Assembly (NCBI RefSeq): GCF_022662015.1
Contig: NZ_JAKMCM010000004.1
Coordinates: 124,001 to 188,000 of the forward strand
DNA: 64,000 bases
Reading direction: 5' to 3'
From: Aestuariivivens sediminicola
GTDB taxonomy: Bacteria; Bacteroidota; Bacteroidia; Flavobacteriales; Flavobacteriaceae
Positions 25,650-34,451 of this stretch are shown piece by piece. The notes beneath the pieces were generated by a model. It was not told the DNA's origin. It did no database searches and saw only the letters and a program-made list of their open reading frames with translations. The position numbers and the translations under genes were made by a program. Positions within the stretch are counted from its first letter, which is position 1, and every line of letters starts with the position of its first letter.

Positions 25650-28127
25650 TTGATTAAGAAGTACATACTAAGCACTACTTTGTTATTCCTTTTGGCCGTT
25701 ATGGGCAATGCGCAGACGGCCACGATCAAAGGGGTCATTCTGGATGATAAAGAAAACCCGATCTCTAATGTCAATATCATCTCAGAGACCGATGGAACAC
25801 AGACGGATGAGACGGGATTTTACAGCCTTAAAATTCCTTCAAATCAAGATATTACAGTTGAATTTTCGCATATTTCCTTTAAGAAGGTGGTCAGTACGTT
25901 TAATTTAAAAAATGGAGAGGAATATGAATTCAACCCTGTTATGAGTGTCGCGGTAGAACAAATTGCCACTGTGATCATCTCCGGAAACAGGCGTCAGAAT
26001 ATAGATGGTGTGACGGTCTTGGAGCCCGAAACGATTCGAAAGATCCCCAGTGCCAATGCGGGTGTTGAAAATTTGTTACTCACCCTACCCGGCGTAAGTA
26101 ATAACAACGAGTTAAGTACACAATATGCGGTTCGTGGTGGTAATTTTGATGAGAACTTGGTCTATGTCAATGAAATACAAGTCTATCGCCCTTTTTTAAT
26201 TCGATCCGGACAACAGGAAGGTTTAAGTTTTGTGAATACCGATTTAGTTCAGAATGTGGATTTTTCTTCGGGTGGATTTCAGGCCAAATATGGTGATAAG
26301 TTATCCTCTGTTTTGGACATCACCTATAAAACACCATATCAGTTTGAAGTCAATGCAGATCTAAGTCTTTTGGGTGGCAGTCTATCCGTTGAGAACATAA
26401 GTAAGGACTCTAAATTTACGAGTGTTATTGGTTTGCGCTACAGGGATAACGCACTTTTGGTGGAAGCAAAAGAAACCGAAACGAACTATGACGCTGCGTT
26501 TGCCGATGCCCAAACATTTTTAACCTATAAGTTTACCGATCGGTTTCAGTTGAGCTTTTTGGGTAATGCGTCATTGAACAAATACAATTATGCACCCCAG
26601 GCGCGTCAGACCAATTTTGGCACCCTGGCGGATCCCGTGGCCCTGGTTGTTGTTTATGACGGACAGGAGAAAGACCGCTATCAGACCCTGTTCGGGGCAT
26701 TAAAGGGTACTTTTTTGGTGAATGACAATTTCAATTTAAAACTTATCACCTCTACTTACCATACCACAGAAGAGGAATATTTTGATATTCTGGCCCAATA
26801 CAATCTCGGGGAGGTCAATACGAATATTGGTGATGATGAACTTGGTGAAGTTGAGTTTACGGAGGGTATTGGAAGTCAGTTAAATCATGGTAGAAATGAT
26901 CTGGATGCCCTCATATCTACAATTGAGCATAAGGGCGATTTGAAAATTGATGACCACCGTTTCGAATGGTCTGTAAAATATAACAATGAAGACATCAGAG
27001 ACCGTTTGGTCGAATGGGAGGTTATCGATTCCGCAGGTTTTTCTATAAGGCCTCCGTTTTTACCGGGCAATGAGGAACCCTATGTGCCATTTAATGGTCC
27101 TTTAGAACCTTTTCAGAATGTGAGGTCGACCAATAAGGTCAAAATAGACAGGGTACAGGCCTATTTACAATGGAGCAAACGTTCCAACCTCGGAACATCC
27201 GAAATATGGTATAATGCAGGTTTACGGCTTCATAATTGGTCCGTCAGGCAAACGGATTCGGGTACTTCGAACGCAGCTGATAAGACGAATCAAATCGTGG
27301 TTAGTCCTCGAGCACAAATAGCTCTGAAGCCCAAATGGAAAAAAGACATGCTGTTTCGATTGGCAACGGGATTGTATTATCAACCTCCTTTTTACCGAGA
27401 ATTACGGGACTCATTAGGTACCGTACAGCCCGGAGTTAAAGCCCAGCGTTCATTTCATCTGGTCTTCGGAAATGATTACAGTTTTAAGATGTGGGACAGG
27501 CCATTTAAATTAACGACAGAAGCCTATTATAAAAGTTTAGACGACGTGAATCCCTATACCTTAGAAAATGTGCGTATACGGTATCGGGCTAAAAACAATG
27601 CCAAAGCCTATGCATATGGGCTCGATATGCGCTTAAACGGGCAATTTGTGCCTGGAACAGAGTCCTGGTTTAGTTTTGGTTACCTAAAAACGGAAGAAAA
27701 CATTGATGATCGTGGTTTTATTTCGAGACCTACAGATCAGCGGCTAAAATTTGCAGCCCTGTTCCAGGATTATGTACCGAATATCCCGAGTATGAAGATG
27801 TATCTGAACCTCGTTTATAATACAGGTTTACCGGGAGGCTCACCGAGTTATGCCGATCCTTACAATTACCAAACCCGATTACCCGACTATAAACGGGCCG
27901 ATGTCGGGTTTCAATTTGTTCTGGTTGACGATGAAAAGCAATTTAACAGCGGCTGGAAAAAACCGTTTAAAGCACTCTCTTTTGGCGTCGAAATCTTTAA
28001 TGTTTTCGATGTTCAGAATTCCATTACCAATACCTGGGTGAGAGATGTATACAGTAAGCGTCAGTTTGCAGTCCCCAATTACCTGACCCCTCGTGTGTTT
28101 AACATTCGAACCACAATGAAGTTTTAA
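25650..28127 (+). CDS. TonB-dependent receptor with N-terminal carboxypeptidase-like domain
   Basis: 825 residues. The start is TTG at 25650; a signal peptide (IKKYILSTTLLFLLAVMGNAQ, shown in part) runs from it, and no ATG precedes residue 19. Then a CarboxypepD-regulatory-like domain (about 24-110), a plug domain with IPSANAGVENLLLTLPGV and the AVRGGNFDENLVYVNEI segment, and a large barrel ending in TTMKF. Imports an unknown substrate across the outer membrane with TonB energy. No SusD partner follows, so it is not a standard glycan-uptake pair. Placed between a peptidoglycan peptidase and an aspartic protease. Confidence 0.93.
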   Translation: MIKKYILSTTLLFLLAVMGNAQTATIKGVILDDKENPISNVNIISETDGTQTDETGFYSLKIPSNQDITVEFSHISFKKVVSTFNLKNGEEYEFNPVMSVAVEQIATVIISGNRRQNIDGVTVLEPETIRKIPSANAGVENLLLTLPGVSNNNELSTQYAVRGGNFDENLVYVNEIQVYRPFLIRSGQQEGLSFVNTDLVQNVDFSSGGFQAKYGDKLSSVLDITYKTPYQFEVNADLSLLGGSLSVENISKDSKFTSVIGLRYRDNALLVEAKETETNYDAAFADAQTFLTYKFTDRFQLSFLGNASLNKYNYAPQARQTNFGTLADPVALVVVYDGQEKDRYQTLFGALKGTFLVNDNFNLKLITSTYHTTEEEYFDILAQYNLGEVNTNIGDDELGEVEFTEGIGSQLNHGRNDLDALISTIEHKGDLKIDDHRFEWSVKYNNEDIRDRLVEWEVIDSAGFSIRPPFLPGNEEPYVPFNGPLEPFQNVRSTNKVKIDRVQAYLQWSKRSNLGTSEIWYNAGLRLHNWSVRQTDSGTSNAADKTNQIVVSPRAQIALKPKWKKDMLFRLATGLYYQPPFYRELRDSLGTVQPGVKAQRSFHLVFGNDYSFKMWDRPFKLTTEAYYKSLDDVNPYTLENVRIRYRAKNNAKAYAYGLDMRLNGQFVPGTESWFSFGYLKTEENIDDRGFISRPTDQRLKFAALFQDYVPNIPSMKMYLNLVYNTGLPGGSPSYADPYNYQTRLPDYKRADVGFQFVLVDDEKQFNSGWKKPFKALSFGVEIFNVFDVQNSITNTWVRDVYSKRQFAVPNYLTPRVFNIRTTMKF

Positions 28128-28136
28128 TAAATCATC

Positions 28137-29324
28137 ATGGTTAGACAGGTCCTTAGTTCTATTTTTTTACTCGTATGTTTCAATTTCGTTCTGGGGCAAA
28201 AAACGACCTTTAAGACCGGTAAACCCACAGATCGTACCTATTACACTCAAATAGCCTATGAGAATATTGGGGGAAAGTTAATCGTACCCGTTGTTATCAA
28301 TGATAAAATGTATAAATTCCTGTTTGATACCGGTGCGCCCAACTTAATATCCACGGCCATTGCATCCGATATCGTCCTTAAGGATAGTAAGTCCATTTCA
28401 GTTTCGGATGCCAACCAAAAAAAACAACTTATGAATTTGGCCACTATTCCCTTTTTAACTATCGGGAATGTAACCTTTAAAAATACCAGTGCACTGGTCT
28501 TTATGGATACCAATAATCTGGTTTTCGACTGTTATGAGGTCGATGGTATCATCGGAAGTAATCTTTTACGAAAGTCCATTGTGCAGATAAGGCCCAAAGA
28601 GCGAATCATTATTTTAACAAATGATAGAAAAAAAATAGAAATAGATACAAACAAAGGCGTGGACCTCATGCTCAGAGGCAATCAAAGTAGCCCGTATATT
28701 TCCATAAAATTGAAATCCAAGAAATCAGCCAAGGAAGACGTGCTTATTGATACCGGTGCCAGCGGATTCTATGATATGTGTAAAGCGAATTACCGTGTTC
28801 TGGAACGACATGAGGTATTACAACCAGTTGCCTCCGGTCTGGGGACTTCCAGTATCGGGTTATTTGGTAATTCAGATCAGGATACACAATATCAGGTAAA
28901 GATACCTGAAATAGAAATTGATGGCCATACCTTTAAAAATATCGCAACAATAACTTCGGGAGACGATAACTCCAGACTGGGTTCTGATATTTTTGAATAT
29001 GGTGATTTAACCTTAGATTTTATTCGCAAAAGGGTTTATTTTCATCCTTTTGCTTCAGAAAGTAATTTGATGGAACGGCATTTGGGACTGACTCCCACAA
29101 TAGAAAACAATAAACTGGTTGTTGGCATGATATGGGATGATAGCTTATTGGAAACTGTAAATCTCGGAGATGAGATTGTCAAAGTGAATGCTATCGATGT
29201 AACTCAACTGAATATATGTAAGTTATTGACTGAGCACTCCCCTTTCAAAACCTCGGAAATTTTGGATATCACGTTGATAAACAAATCCGGTAACACGTAT
29301 TCGCTAACTCTAAAAAAATATTAA
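28137..29324 (+). CDS. exported retropepsin-like aspartic protease with PDZ domain
   Basis: 395 residues with a signal peptide (about 1-20). It has two aspartyl-protease half-sites, LFDTGAP (Asp64) and LIDTGAS (about 204), so one chain could form a complete pepsin-like site. A C-terminal PDZ-like domain (about 310-395, with LGDEIVKVNAIDV) would bind peptide ends. This layout matches bacterial PDZ aspartyl proteases of unknown substrate. It lies 9 bp after the TonB receptor, in the same operon. Confidence 0.87.
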   Translation: MVRQVLSSIFLLVCFNFVLGQKTTFKTGKPTDRTYYTQIAYENIGGKLIVPVVINDKMYKFLFDTGAPNLISTAIASDIVLKDSKSISVSDANQKKQLMNLATIPFLTIGNVTFKNTSALVFMDTNNLVFDCYEVDGIIGSNLLRKSIVQIRPKERIIILTNDRKKIEIDTNKGVDLMLRGNQSSPYISIKLKSKKSAKEDVLIDTGASGFYDMCKANYRVLERHEVLQPVASGLGTSSIGLFGNSDQDTQYQVKIPEIEIDGHTFKNIATITSGDDNSRLGSDIFEYGDLTLDFIRKRVYFHPFASESNLMERHLGLTPTIENNKLVVGMIWDDSLLETVNLGDEIVKVNAIDVTQLNICKLLTEHSPFKTSEILDITLINKSGNTYSLTLKKY

Positions 29325-29334
29325 TTCGATTCGT

Positions 29335-29868
29335 ATGTCTTCACAAAACACCATCATAAAAGAAGCGCAGTTCAGTCCTAAAATAAAGACTTATATTCTG
29401 CTGGCAGTAGCATTCTTTTGCACCATCAGTATTATTGGTATTCCTTTTTTAATTGTTTGGCTCTTAGGTTTGGGGCAGTATATAGGGCGACGTTATTATG
29501 AAAATATTCATTGCAGATTAACGAACAAACATCTCGAATTTAAAAAGGGTGTCTTTTTTAAGGTTGAAAAAACCATACCCTTAGAAAACATCCAGGATAT
29601 CACCTTCATTGAAAATCCGTTTCTCAACTATTTGGATCTCAGGATTCTCAAAATAGAAACCGCTGGACATAGCAATCCCGGAGGCAGCGACATGAAGCTC
29701 ATCGGCATTATGGATACACAGGGGTTTAAGCAGGCCGTGCTGGATCAGCGCGAAGTTTTACTTTCTAATTCAAAACCAGATAACAAGGGTTATCAGGGTG
29801 TCGAAAAAACAAATCTCTTATTGGAAAACATAAGAGATTTGCTTGAAATTATAAAAGATAAGTCCTAG
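29335..29868 (+). CDS. bacterial PH-domain (bPH2, YdbS-like) membrane protein
   Basis: 177 residues: one or two hydrophobic segments (about 18-52: LLAVAFFCTISIIGIPFLIV) then a bPH2 domain (CRLTNKHLEFKKGVFFKVEKTIPLENIQDI, in segments; DLRILKIETAG). The IPL-x-NIQD pattern is typical of YdbS/YdbT proteins. Last gene of the M23-TonB receptor-protease operon (10 bp gap). Function of the family is unclear; a role in membrane homeostasis is likely only by location. Confidence 0.85.
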   Translation: MSSQNTIIKEAQFSPKIKTYILLAVAFFCTISIIGIPFLIVWLLGLGQYIGRRYYENIHCRLTNKHLEFKKGVFFKVEKTIPLENIQDITFIENPFLNYLDLRILKIETAGHSNPGGSDMKLIGIMDTQGFKQAVLDQREVLLSNSKPDNKGYQGVEKTNLLLENIRDLLEIIKDKS

Positions 29869-29913
29869 GATCAGCCCGGTGTATACCTTGTCTTTGCAAT
29901 TATGGCCAATTAT

Positions 29914-30660
29914 TTACCTGGCCTTATGAGTTCGTGTAATAACATATCTGATATCGTAAATTTCTGCACTGGCATCCGAAACGATTTTAACTGTACCACC
30001 ATTCGCTTCCCAGGTATCTAAGGTATAGGCACTGAAAGAACTCAAATAGTAATGTTCTACCCCGTTACCTTTGGACATGATAAAATCCCGAATGTAAATT
30101 TCACCAACAGCACCTCCAATATCAATTGCAACAGTTAATTTGGTTACTGCCGCAGTCGTAGGTCGTGCTTTGAACTCTATATTTACATTAATTCCATCTC
30201 CGTTCCTTCCTGTTATCGTAGAATTTGAAGCATTGTAAAATGTTGTAATATCTGTTGGTTTTTGACTATCTCTAATGGTCATTGCATTATTTGGCAGGGT
30301 AACCTTATTAGAAGCCGTTAGCGCTAATGGACTGGCGGAATTATAAACACCATCCCTATAATCGGCCCAGCCGGTGTAATCGTTAAGGCTATTTTCATTA
30401 ATAAGTTTTAACCATTCGGCTCCGGTATAATGAAAAAAGGCATTTTCATCGGTATCGTAAACAACCAATCCAGAAGCAGGGTTAGCAATGGCAAGACGCT
30501 GTACTTCGGTCATTCTGGGGGTAAGCATACCCTGTGTGGTGGACGACAGGTCCAGGATCGAAGACGCATCAGGCGAATTCGTCCCAATTCCAACCTGGGC
30601 ATACACCAGGGCATTCAATAAAATAGCAATTAAAACAAATTGAGGTTTAAAATAATTCAT
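29914..30660 (-). CDS. exported tail-fibre-like protein of unknown function
   Basis: 248 residues with a signal peptide ending VYAQ. The N-terminal part reads VGIGTNSPDASSILDLSS, then MLTPRMT and ANPASGLVVYDT, a motif set common in Bacteroidota exported proteins and related to phage tail-fibre neck segments. The C-terminal half is beta-rich and may form a jelly-roll trimer. No chaperone (S74) or sorting domain is visible. Divergent from a T9SS cargo gene, with a shared control region. Confidence 0.8.
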   Translation of the reverse strand: MNYFKPQFVLIAILLNALVYAQVGIGTNSPDASSILDLSSTTQGMLTPRMTEVQRLAIANPASGLVVYDTDENAFFHYTGAEWLKLINENSLNDYTGWADYRDGVYNSASPLALTASNKVTLPNNAMTIRDSQKPTDITTFYNASNSTITGRNGDGINVNIEFKARPTTAAVTKLTVAIDIGGAVGEIYIRDFIMSKGNGVEHYYLSSFSAYTLDTWEANGGTVKIVSDASAEIYDIRYVITRTHKAR

Positions 30661-30685
30661 GATTTGGGTTTTTATTTGAGAGGGA

Positions 30686-30716
30686 CAAACATAGATAAAA
30701 AATCGATTAAATGCAA
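30686..30716 (-). promoter_or_regulatory. promoter of the tail-fibre-like gene
   Basis: Minus strand: TTG (30716-30714), 20-bp spacer, TATGTTTG (30693-30686), a perfect -7 match, 25 bases before ATG 30660. Confidence 0.75.
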
Positions 30717-30736
30717 TATATTATCGTTTAAATGCA
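30702..30736. repeat. 14-bp tandem direct repeat in the divergent promoter region
   Basis: ATCGATTAAATGCA at 30702-30715 and ATCGTTTAAATGCA at 30723-30736 agree at 13 of 14 bases with a 21-bp period, two turns of the helix. The left copy covers the -33 of the leftward promoter, the right copy ends 8 bp before the -33 of the rightward promoter. This is the geometry of a shared operator for a regulator that binds as a tandem dimer. The regulator is unknown. Confidence 0.6.
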
Positions 30737-30744
30737 TTTTTTTC

Positions 30745-30774
30745 TTGTTTTTTTAAAATTTAATTCTACTTTTG
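30745..30774 (+). promoter_or_regulatory. promoter of the T9SS cargo gene
   Basis: TTG (30745-30747), exactly 19-bp spacer, TACTTTTG (30767-30774): full match to the Bacteroidota primary sigma consensus, 22 bases before ATG 30797. Confidence 0.85.
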
Positions 30775-30796
30775 AGACCGCTAAACCCCAAACATT

Positions 30797-31495
30797 ATGA
30801 AGTTAAATGCTACATTTTTAATCTGTATATTCAGTATTTTAAGTCTTTCAGGTAATGCTCAGGACCTATACCTATCTAGTGGTTATGCCTTGGACATAAT
30901 GAGCGCGACCCAGATCTATTTTAATGGGTTAGAACTGGTTCCTAGTACTGATTTTCAAATAAATGGGGCAAATGCCCTAACAAAGACCAATACCCCAATA
31001 AATGCTGAAAGTATTAACAGGGTGTTTAGTTTTGACAATACTATCACTAACTTCGAAGGAGACCTCGTCTTGTACTATGAGGATGCCGAACTGAATGGCA
31101 TTCTAGAAAGTAATCTGGTACTCCAATTGGAGGACGATATAAACGTCTGGCATCCGTATACGTCCAGTATAGATGCAAACAACAATACCATTACTTACAA
31201 TTTTATTAGTCCCGTAAGTTTTATTTCTGTAACAGCTTCAGATGGAACCACATTGACAACAGATGAATTCGAAAGCACCAATATACAGGTGTATCCCAAT
31301 CCTACAGTAGAACGCGTAGATATCACAACGCCACTAAATGTGGAATCATGTTTATTTGATGCAACCGGAAAACAATTACTTAAAACGCGGAATACTACTT
31401 TAGATGTCTCCAGTTTACCTTCAGGCATGTACTTGCTCGTCATTGAAAATCTGCAGAGCCAACACCTGAAGACCTATAAAATTATCAAAGGTTAG
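30797..31495 (+). CDS. small exported protein with T9SS type A sorting domain
   Basis: 232 residues: signal peptide (1-21), a beta-rich cargo part of about 135 residues with no known domain, and a C-terminal type A sorting domain (about 155-232) with IQVYPNPTVERV, LFDATGKQL, LPSGMYLLVI and a final KTYKIIKG. The sorting domain sends the protein through the type IX system to the cell surface or medium. The T9SS machinery is not in this window. A terminator follows. Confidence 0.88.
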   Translation: MKLNATFLICIFSILSLSGNAQDLYLSSGYALDIMSATQIYFNGLELVPSTDFQINGANALTKTNTPINAESINRVFSFDNTITNFEGDLVLYYEDAELNGILESNLVLQLEDDINVWHPYTSSIDANNNTITYNFISPVSFISVTASDGTTLTTDEFESTNIQVYPNPTVERVDITTPLNVESCLFDATGKQLLKTRNTTLDVSSLPSGMYLLVIENLQSQHLKTYKIIKG

Positions 31496-31534
31496 CACTT
31501 CAGGCGCAATTTGAAAATAAATGTTTTACTTTTG

Positions 31535-31560
31535 GGCTTATTATCACAATAAGCCTTTTT
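31535..31560 (+). terminator. terminator after the T9SS cargo gene
   Basis: GGCTTATT / AATAAGCC, 8-bp stem, 5-base loop, then TTTTTG and TTTT. A TACTTTTG at 31527-31534 just before the stem matches the -7 element and could instead be the promoter of the sulfatase gene, but it has no -33 partner. Confidence 0.75.
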
Positions 31561-31596
31561 GTTTTATTATTTCCTGACTGAATTATCTTGAATATC

Positions 31597-33189
31597 ATGA
31601 CTGTTAAATCCTTACTGCTTTTCACCTTTACTCTTGGTGCCATGATCTCATGCCGGACCAAGTTTGAAAAAAAAGAGCCTAATAAGCGACCTAATGTCGT
31701 ATTCATTTTGGTTGATGATTTAGGTTATCACGACCTTAGTTTCACTGGAAGTCCCTTTTATGAGACACCCAACATTGATCGCCTTGCTCAGGAAAGTATG
31801 GTTTTTACTCAGGGTTATGCAGCCAGTCGCGTCTGCAGCCCTTCCAGGGCAAGTATTATGACCGGTAAGTTTACAGCACGGCATGGAATAACCGATTGGA
31901 TTGGTGCCGCATATGGTGAAGATTGGCGTAAAACCAACAGACATGATAAATTACTTCCGGCAGATTATGAACATGCACTACCCGACAGTGAGATGACCCT
32001 GGCTGAGGCACTAAAAAACGAGGGATACAAAACCTTCTTTGGAGGAAAGTGGCACCTGGGAAGTAAAGGATCCTATCCGGAGGACCATGGTTTTGATATT
32101 AATGTAGGCGGGTGGGAATCTGGAAGCCCGAAAGGAGGTTATTTCTCTCCCTGGAAAAATCCGAATCTTGACAACAGATTTGATGGTGAAAACCTTTCCA
32201 TGCGATTGGCCACGGAGACGGCCGATTTTATCCGAAAGCATAAGGACAGCTCCTTTTTTGCCTTTCTATCATTCTATGCCGTTCATGGTCCCATTCAAAC
32301 CGCACAGAACAAATGGGAAAAGTACAGGTCCAAAGCGAGTGAATTGGGAATAAAGGATAGAGGCTACAAAATGGAACGTGTGCTTCCCATCAGGCAAGTA
32401 CAGGACAACCCCATTTATGCGGGACTGGTAGAACATATGGATGATGCGGTTGGTTATCTGCTAAATACCCTAGATGAATTGGGTCTGGATGATAATACAA
32501 TTATACTATTTACATCAGACAATGGTGGTGTGGCATCAGGAGACAACTATTCAACGTCCAATTTACCTTTACGGGGTGGCAAAGGGTACCAATGGGAAGG
32601 GGGTATCCGTGAACCCTACTTTATAAAAGCACCATGGTTGAATACCAAGGGAATGACTCATGATTATCCTGTTATTGGAACCGATTTTTATCCGACGATT
32701 CTCGATTTGGCTGAAATAGAATTGATCCCTGATCAGCATACAGATGGTGCAAGTCTAAAACCGCTGCTGGAAGGTCAACAAAACCTTCCTGAAAGACCTC
32801 TGTATTGGCATTACCCGCATTACGGAAATCAAGGCGGTGAGCCTTCATCCATTATTAGAGAAGGTCAATGGAAGTTAATTCATTACTGGGAGGATAACAG
32901 AAATGAATTATACGATTTACAAAAGGATCCCGAAGAAAATCAGGATGTATCCAACCTGAATACCGAAATCACCAAGACCTTGCAATTGAAATTAATGGAA
33001 TGGTTGAAATCGGTCGATGCCAAACAACCCGTAAAGGATACGCTTTACAACGATAGCTTATCACAAAAACGTAAAGCATATATGACATCGACGCTTTTAC
33101 CACGATTGGAGCAGGAGCGCCTAAACGTATTATCGATAGATTTTGAGCCAAATCCAGATTGGTGGAACAGCAAAGTCACAACAGACTAA
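31597..33189 (+). CDS. formylglycine-dependent sulfatase, lipoprotein
   Basis: 530 residues from ATG 31597 with a lipoprotein signal (AMISC, Cys19). The S1-family sulfatase core has metal ligands in VDDLGY (Asp40, Asp41), the catalytic-site signature CSPSR at 80-84 whose Cys is converted to formylglycine, GKWHLG, and TSDNGG. It hydrolyses a sulfate ester, probably on a sulfated glycan outside the inner membrane. There are no glycoside hydrolases or SusCD genes around it, so the substrate is not predictable. It needs a formylglycine-generating enzyme elsewhere. Confidence 0.93.
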   Translation: MTVKSLLLFTFTLGAMISCRTKFEKKEPNKRPNVVFILVDDLGYHDLSFTGSPFYETPNIDRLAQESMVFTQGYAASRVCSPSRASIMTGKFTARHGITDWIGAAYGEDWRKTNRHDKLLPADYEHALPDSEMTLAEALKNEGYKTFFGGKWHLGSKGSYPEDHGFDINVGGWESGSPKGGYFSPWKNPNLDNRFDGENLSMRLATETADFIRKHKDSSFFAFLSFYAVHGPIQTAQNKWEKYRSKASELGIKDRGYKMERVLPIRQVQDNPIYAGLVEHMDDAVGYLLNTLDELGLDDNTIILFTSDNGGVASGDNYSTSNLPLRGGKGYQWEGGIREPYFIKAPWLNTKGMTHDYPVIGTDFYPTILDLAEIELIPDQHTDGASLKPLLEGQQNLPERPLYWHYPHYGNQGGEPSSIIREGQWKLIHYWEDNRNELYDLQKDPEENQDVSNLNTEITKTLQLKLMEWLKSVDAKQPVKDTLYNDSLSQKRKAYMTSTLLPRLEQERLNVLSIDFEPNPDWWNSKVTTD

Positions 33190-33204
33190 AACCATTCATC
33201 ATAC

Positions 33205-34344
33205 TCAAATAAAGGTTTTTAGCTCTTTTATGAGATAGTCAATCTCCTCTTTGGTATTATAGATGCTGAACGAAAACCGAACAGACGGTTTTTTTAAATC
33301 GTCATGATCCAGTAGTTCTGACAAAACATGTGAGTTCTGTTTACTTCCGCTTTGGCATGCACTGCCCTTTGAACAGGCTATTCCCTTCAGATCAAGCTGA
33401 AATAAAAACAGAGAAGCCTTATCAAAAGCAATCGGGAGACAGACATTTACAAGTGTATATGTACTTTTGTCCATATCTCCCGAATGACCGTTGAATTTAG
33501 CCCCGGGAATTTCTGATGTTAGTTTTGAAATAAAATAGCGCTTTAAACTTCTGATGTATTCACGCTCTGTTTCCAAATTTGAATACGCCATAGTCATGGC
33601 TTTTTCCAATCCAACAATATTATGAATACACTCTGTCCCAGCACGCAAACCGCGTTCCTGTTCGCCTCCAAAAATTAAGGGTTTCAAGCCTGAATCCTTT
33701 CGAACAAAGGCGAACCCCACCCCTTTAGGACCGTGAAATTTATGAGCACTTGCCACCAGAAAGTCAATAGGGATGTCATCTAATGGTAATTCATAATGAC
33801 CCACAGACTGCACCGTATCACTGTGGAAAAGTGCATTATGTGCTTTGCAGAGCAATGCTACTTTTTTTAAATCAATAATATTCCCGATCTCATTGTTAAT
33901 GTGCATAAGACTCACCAGAATATGCTCCGAACCGGAAAGCAATGTTTCTAGATGCTGAAAATCAATTGCGCCGTGGGCATTTAATTCTACATAATCGACC
34001 TGCAAATCATATTCAATCTGTAATTGCTCTATGCAATGTAAAACCGCATGGTGTTCTGTTCTTGCCGTAATGATATGCTTAACACCCAGATCTCTCACAG
34101 CGCTTCTGAGCACCAAGTTATCTGCTTCAGTCCCTCCGGAAGTGAAGAAAATTTCACCGGCCGAAACATGAAATTGTTTGGCAATTGCCTTCCTGCATTT
34201 TTCAACGAGCGTTTTGGCAGAACGACCAAAACCATGAGAGGAAGAGGGATTCCCATAGGTGTTTTTCATGGTCCCCGCCATCGCTTCAATAACCTCATTT
34301 CTCATGGGTGTTGTAGCCGCATTATCAAAATAAATGGTCCTCAT
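33205..34344 (-). CDS. cysteine desulfurase (IscS/NifS-like)
   Basis: PLP enzyme that takes sulfur from cysteine to form a persulfide for Fe-S clusters and thio-modified tRNA. From ATG 34344: 379 residues, YFDNAATTP at the N-terminus, PLP lysine in SAHKFHGPKG (Lys202), and the mobile loop ACSKGSACQSGS with catalytic Cys330. ATG 34344 fits the family; ATG 34356 (adds MSHI) lies only about 8 bases from the predicted transcript start. A full promoter lies upstream. No isc or suf partner is adjacent. Confidence 0.94.
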   Translation of the reverse strand: MRTIYFDNAATTPMRNEVIEAMAGTMKNTYGNPSSSHGFGRSAKTLVEKCRKAIAKQFHVSAGEIFFTSGGTEADNLVLRSAVRDLGVKHIITARTEHHAVLHCIEQLQIEYDLQVDYVELNAHGAIDFQHLETLLSGSEHILVSLMHINNEIGNIIDLKKVALLCKAHNALFHSDTVQSVGHYELPLDDIPIDFLVASAHKFHGPKGVGFAFVRKDSGLKPLIFGGEQERGLRAGTECIHNIVGLEKAMTMAYSNLETEREYIRSLKRYFISKLTSEIPGAKFNGHSGDMDKSTYTLVNVCLPIAFDKASLFLFQLDLKGIACSKGSACQSGSKQNSHVLSELLDHDDLKKPSVRFSFSIYNTKEEIDYLIKELKTFI

Positions 34345-34370
34345 AATATGTGACATTTCCTTATCTGAGC

Positions 34371-34400
34371 CAAAAATACTTGAAATAAAATTATTATCAA
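34371..34400 (-). promoter_or_regulatory. promoter of the cysteine desulfurase gene
   Basis: Minus strand: TTG (34400-34398), 19-bp spacer, TATTTTTG (34378-34371); full consensus match. Confidence 0.8.
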
Positions 34401-34428
34401 TATCACGCGTTATAAAATACAATTCTAT

Positions 34429-34436
34429 TATTTTTG
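34429..34436 (+). promoter_or_regulatory. -7 element of the TSP3-repeat lipoprotein gene
   Basis: TATTTTTG, a perfect TAnnTTTG match, 15 bases before ATG 34452. No TTG at the -33 position. It contains the TTG that would otherwise extend the coding frame, so ATG 34452 is the start. Confidence 0.5.
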
Positions 34437-34451
34437 CCTAAAACCCAAACC

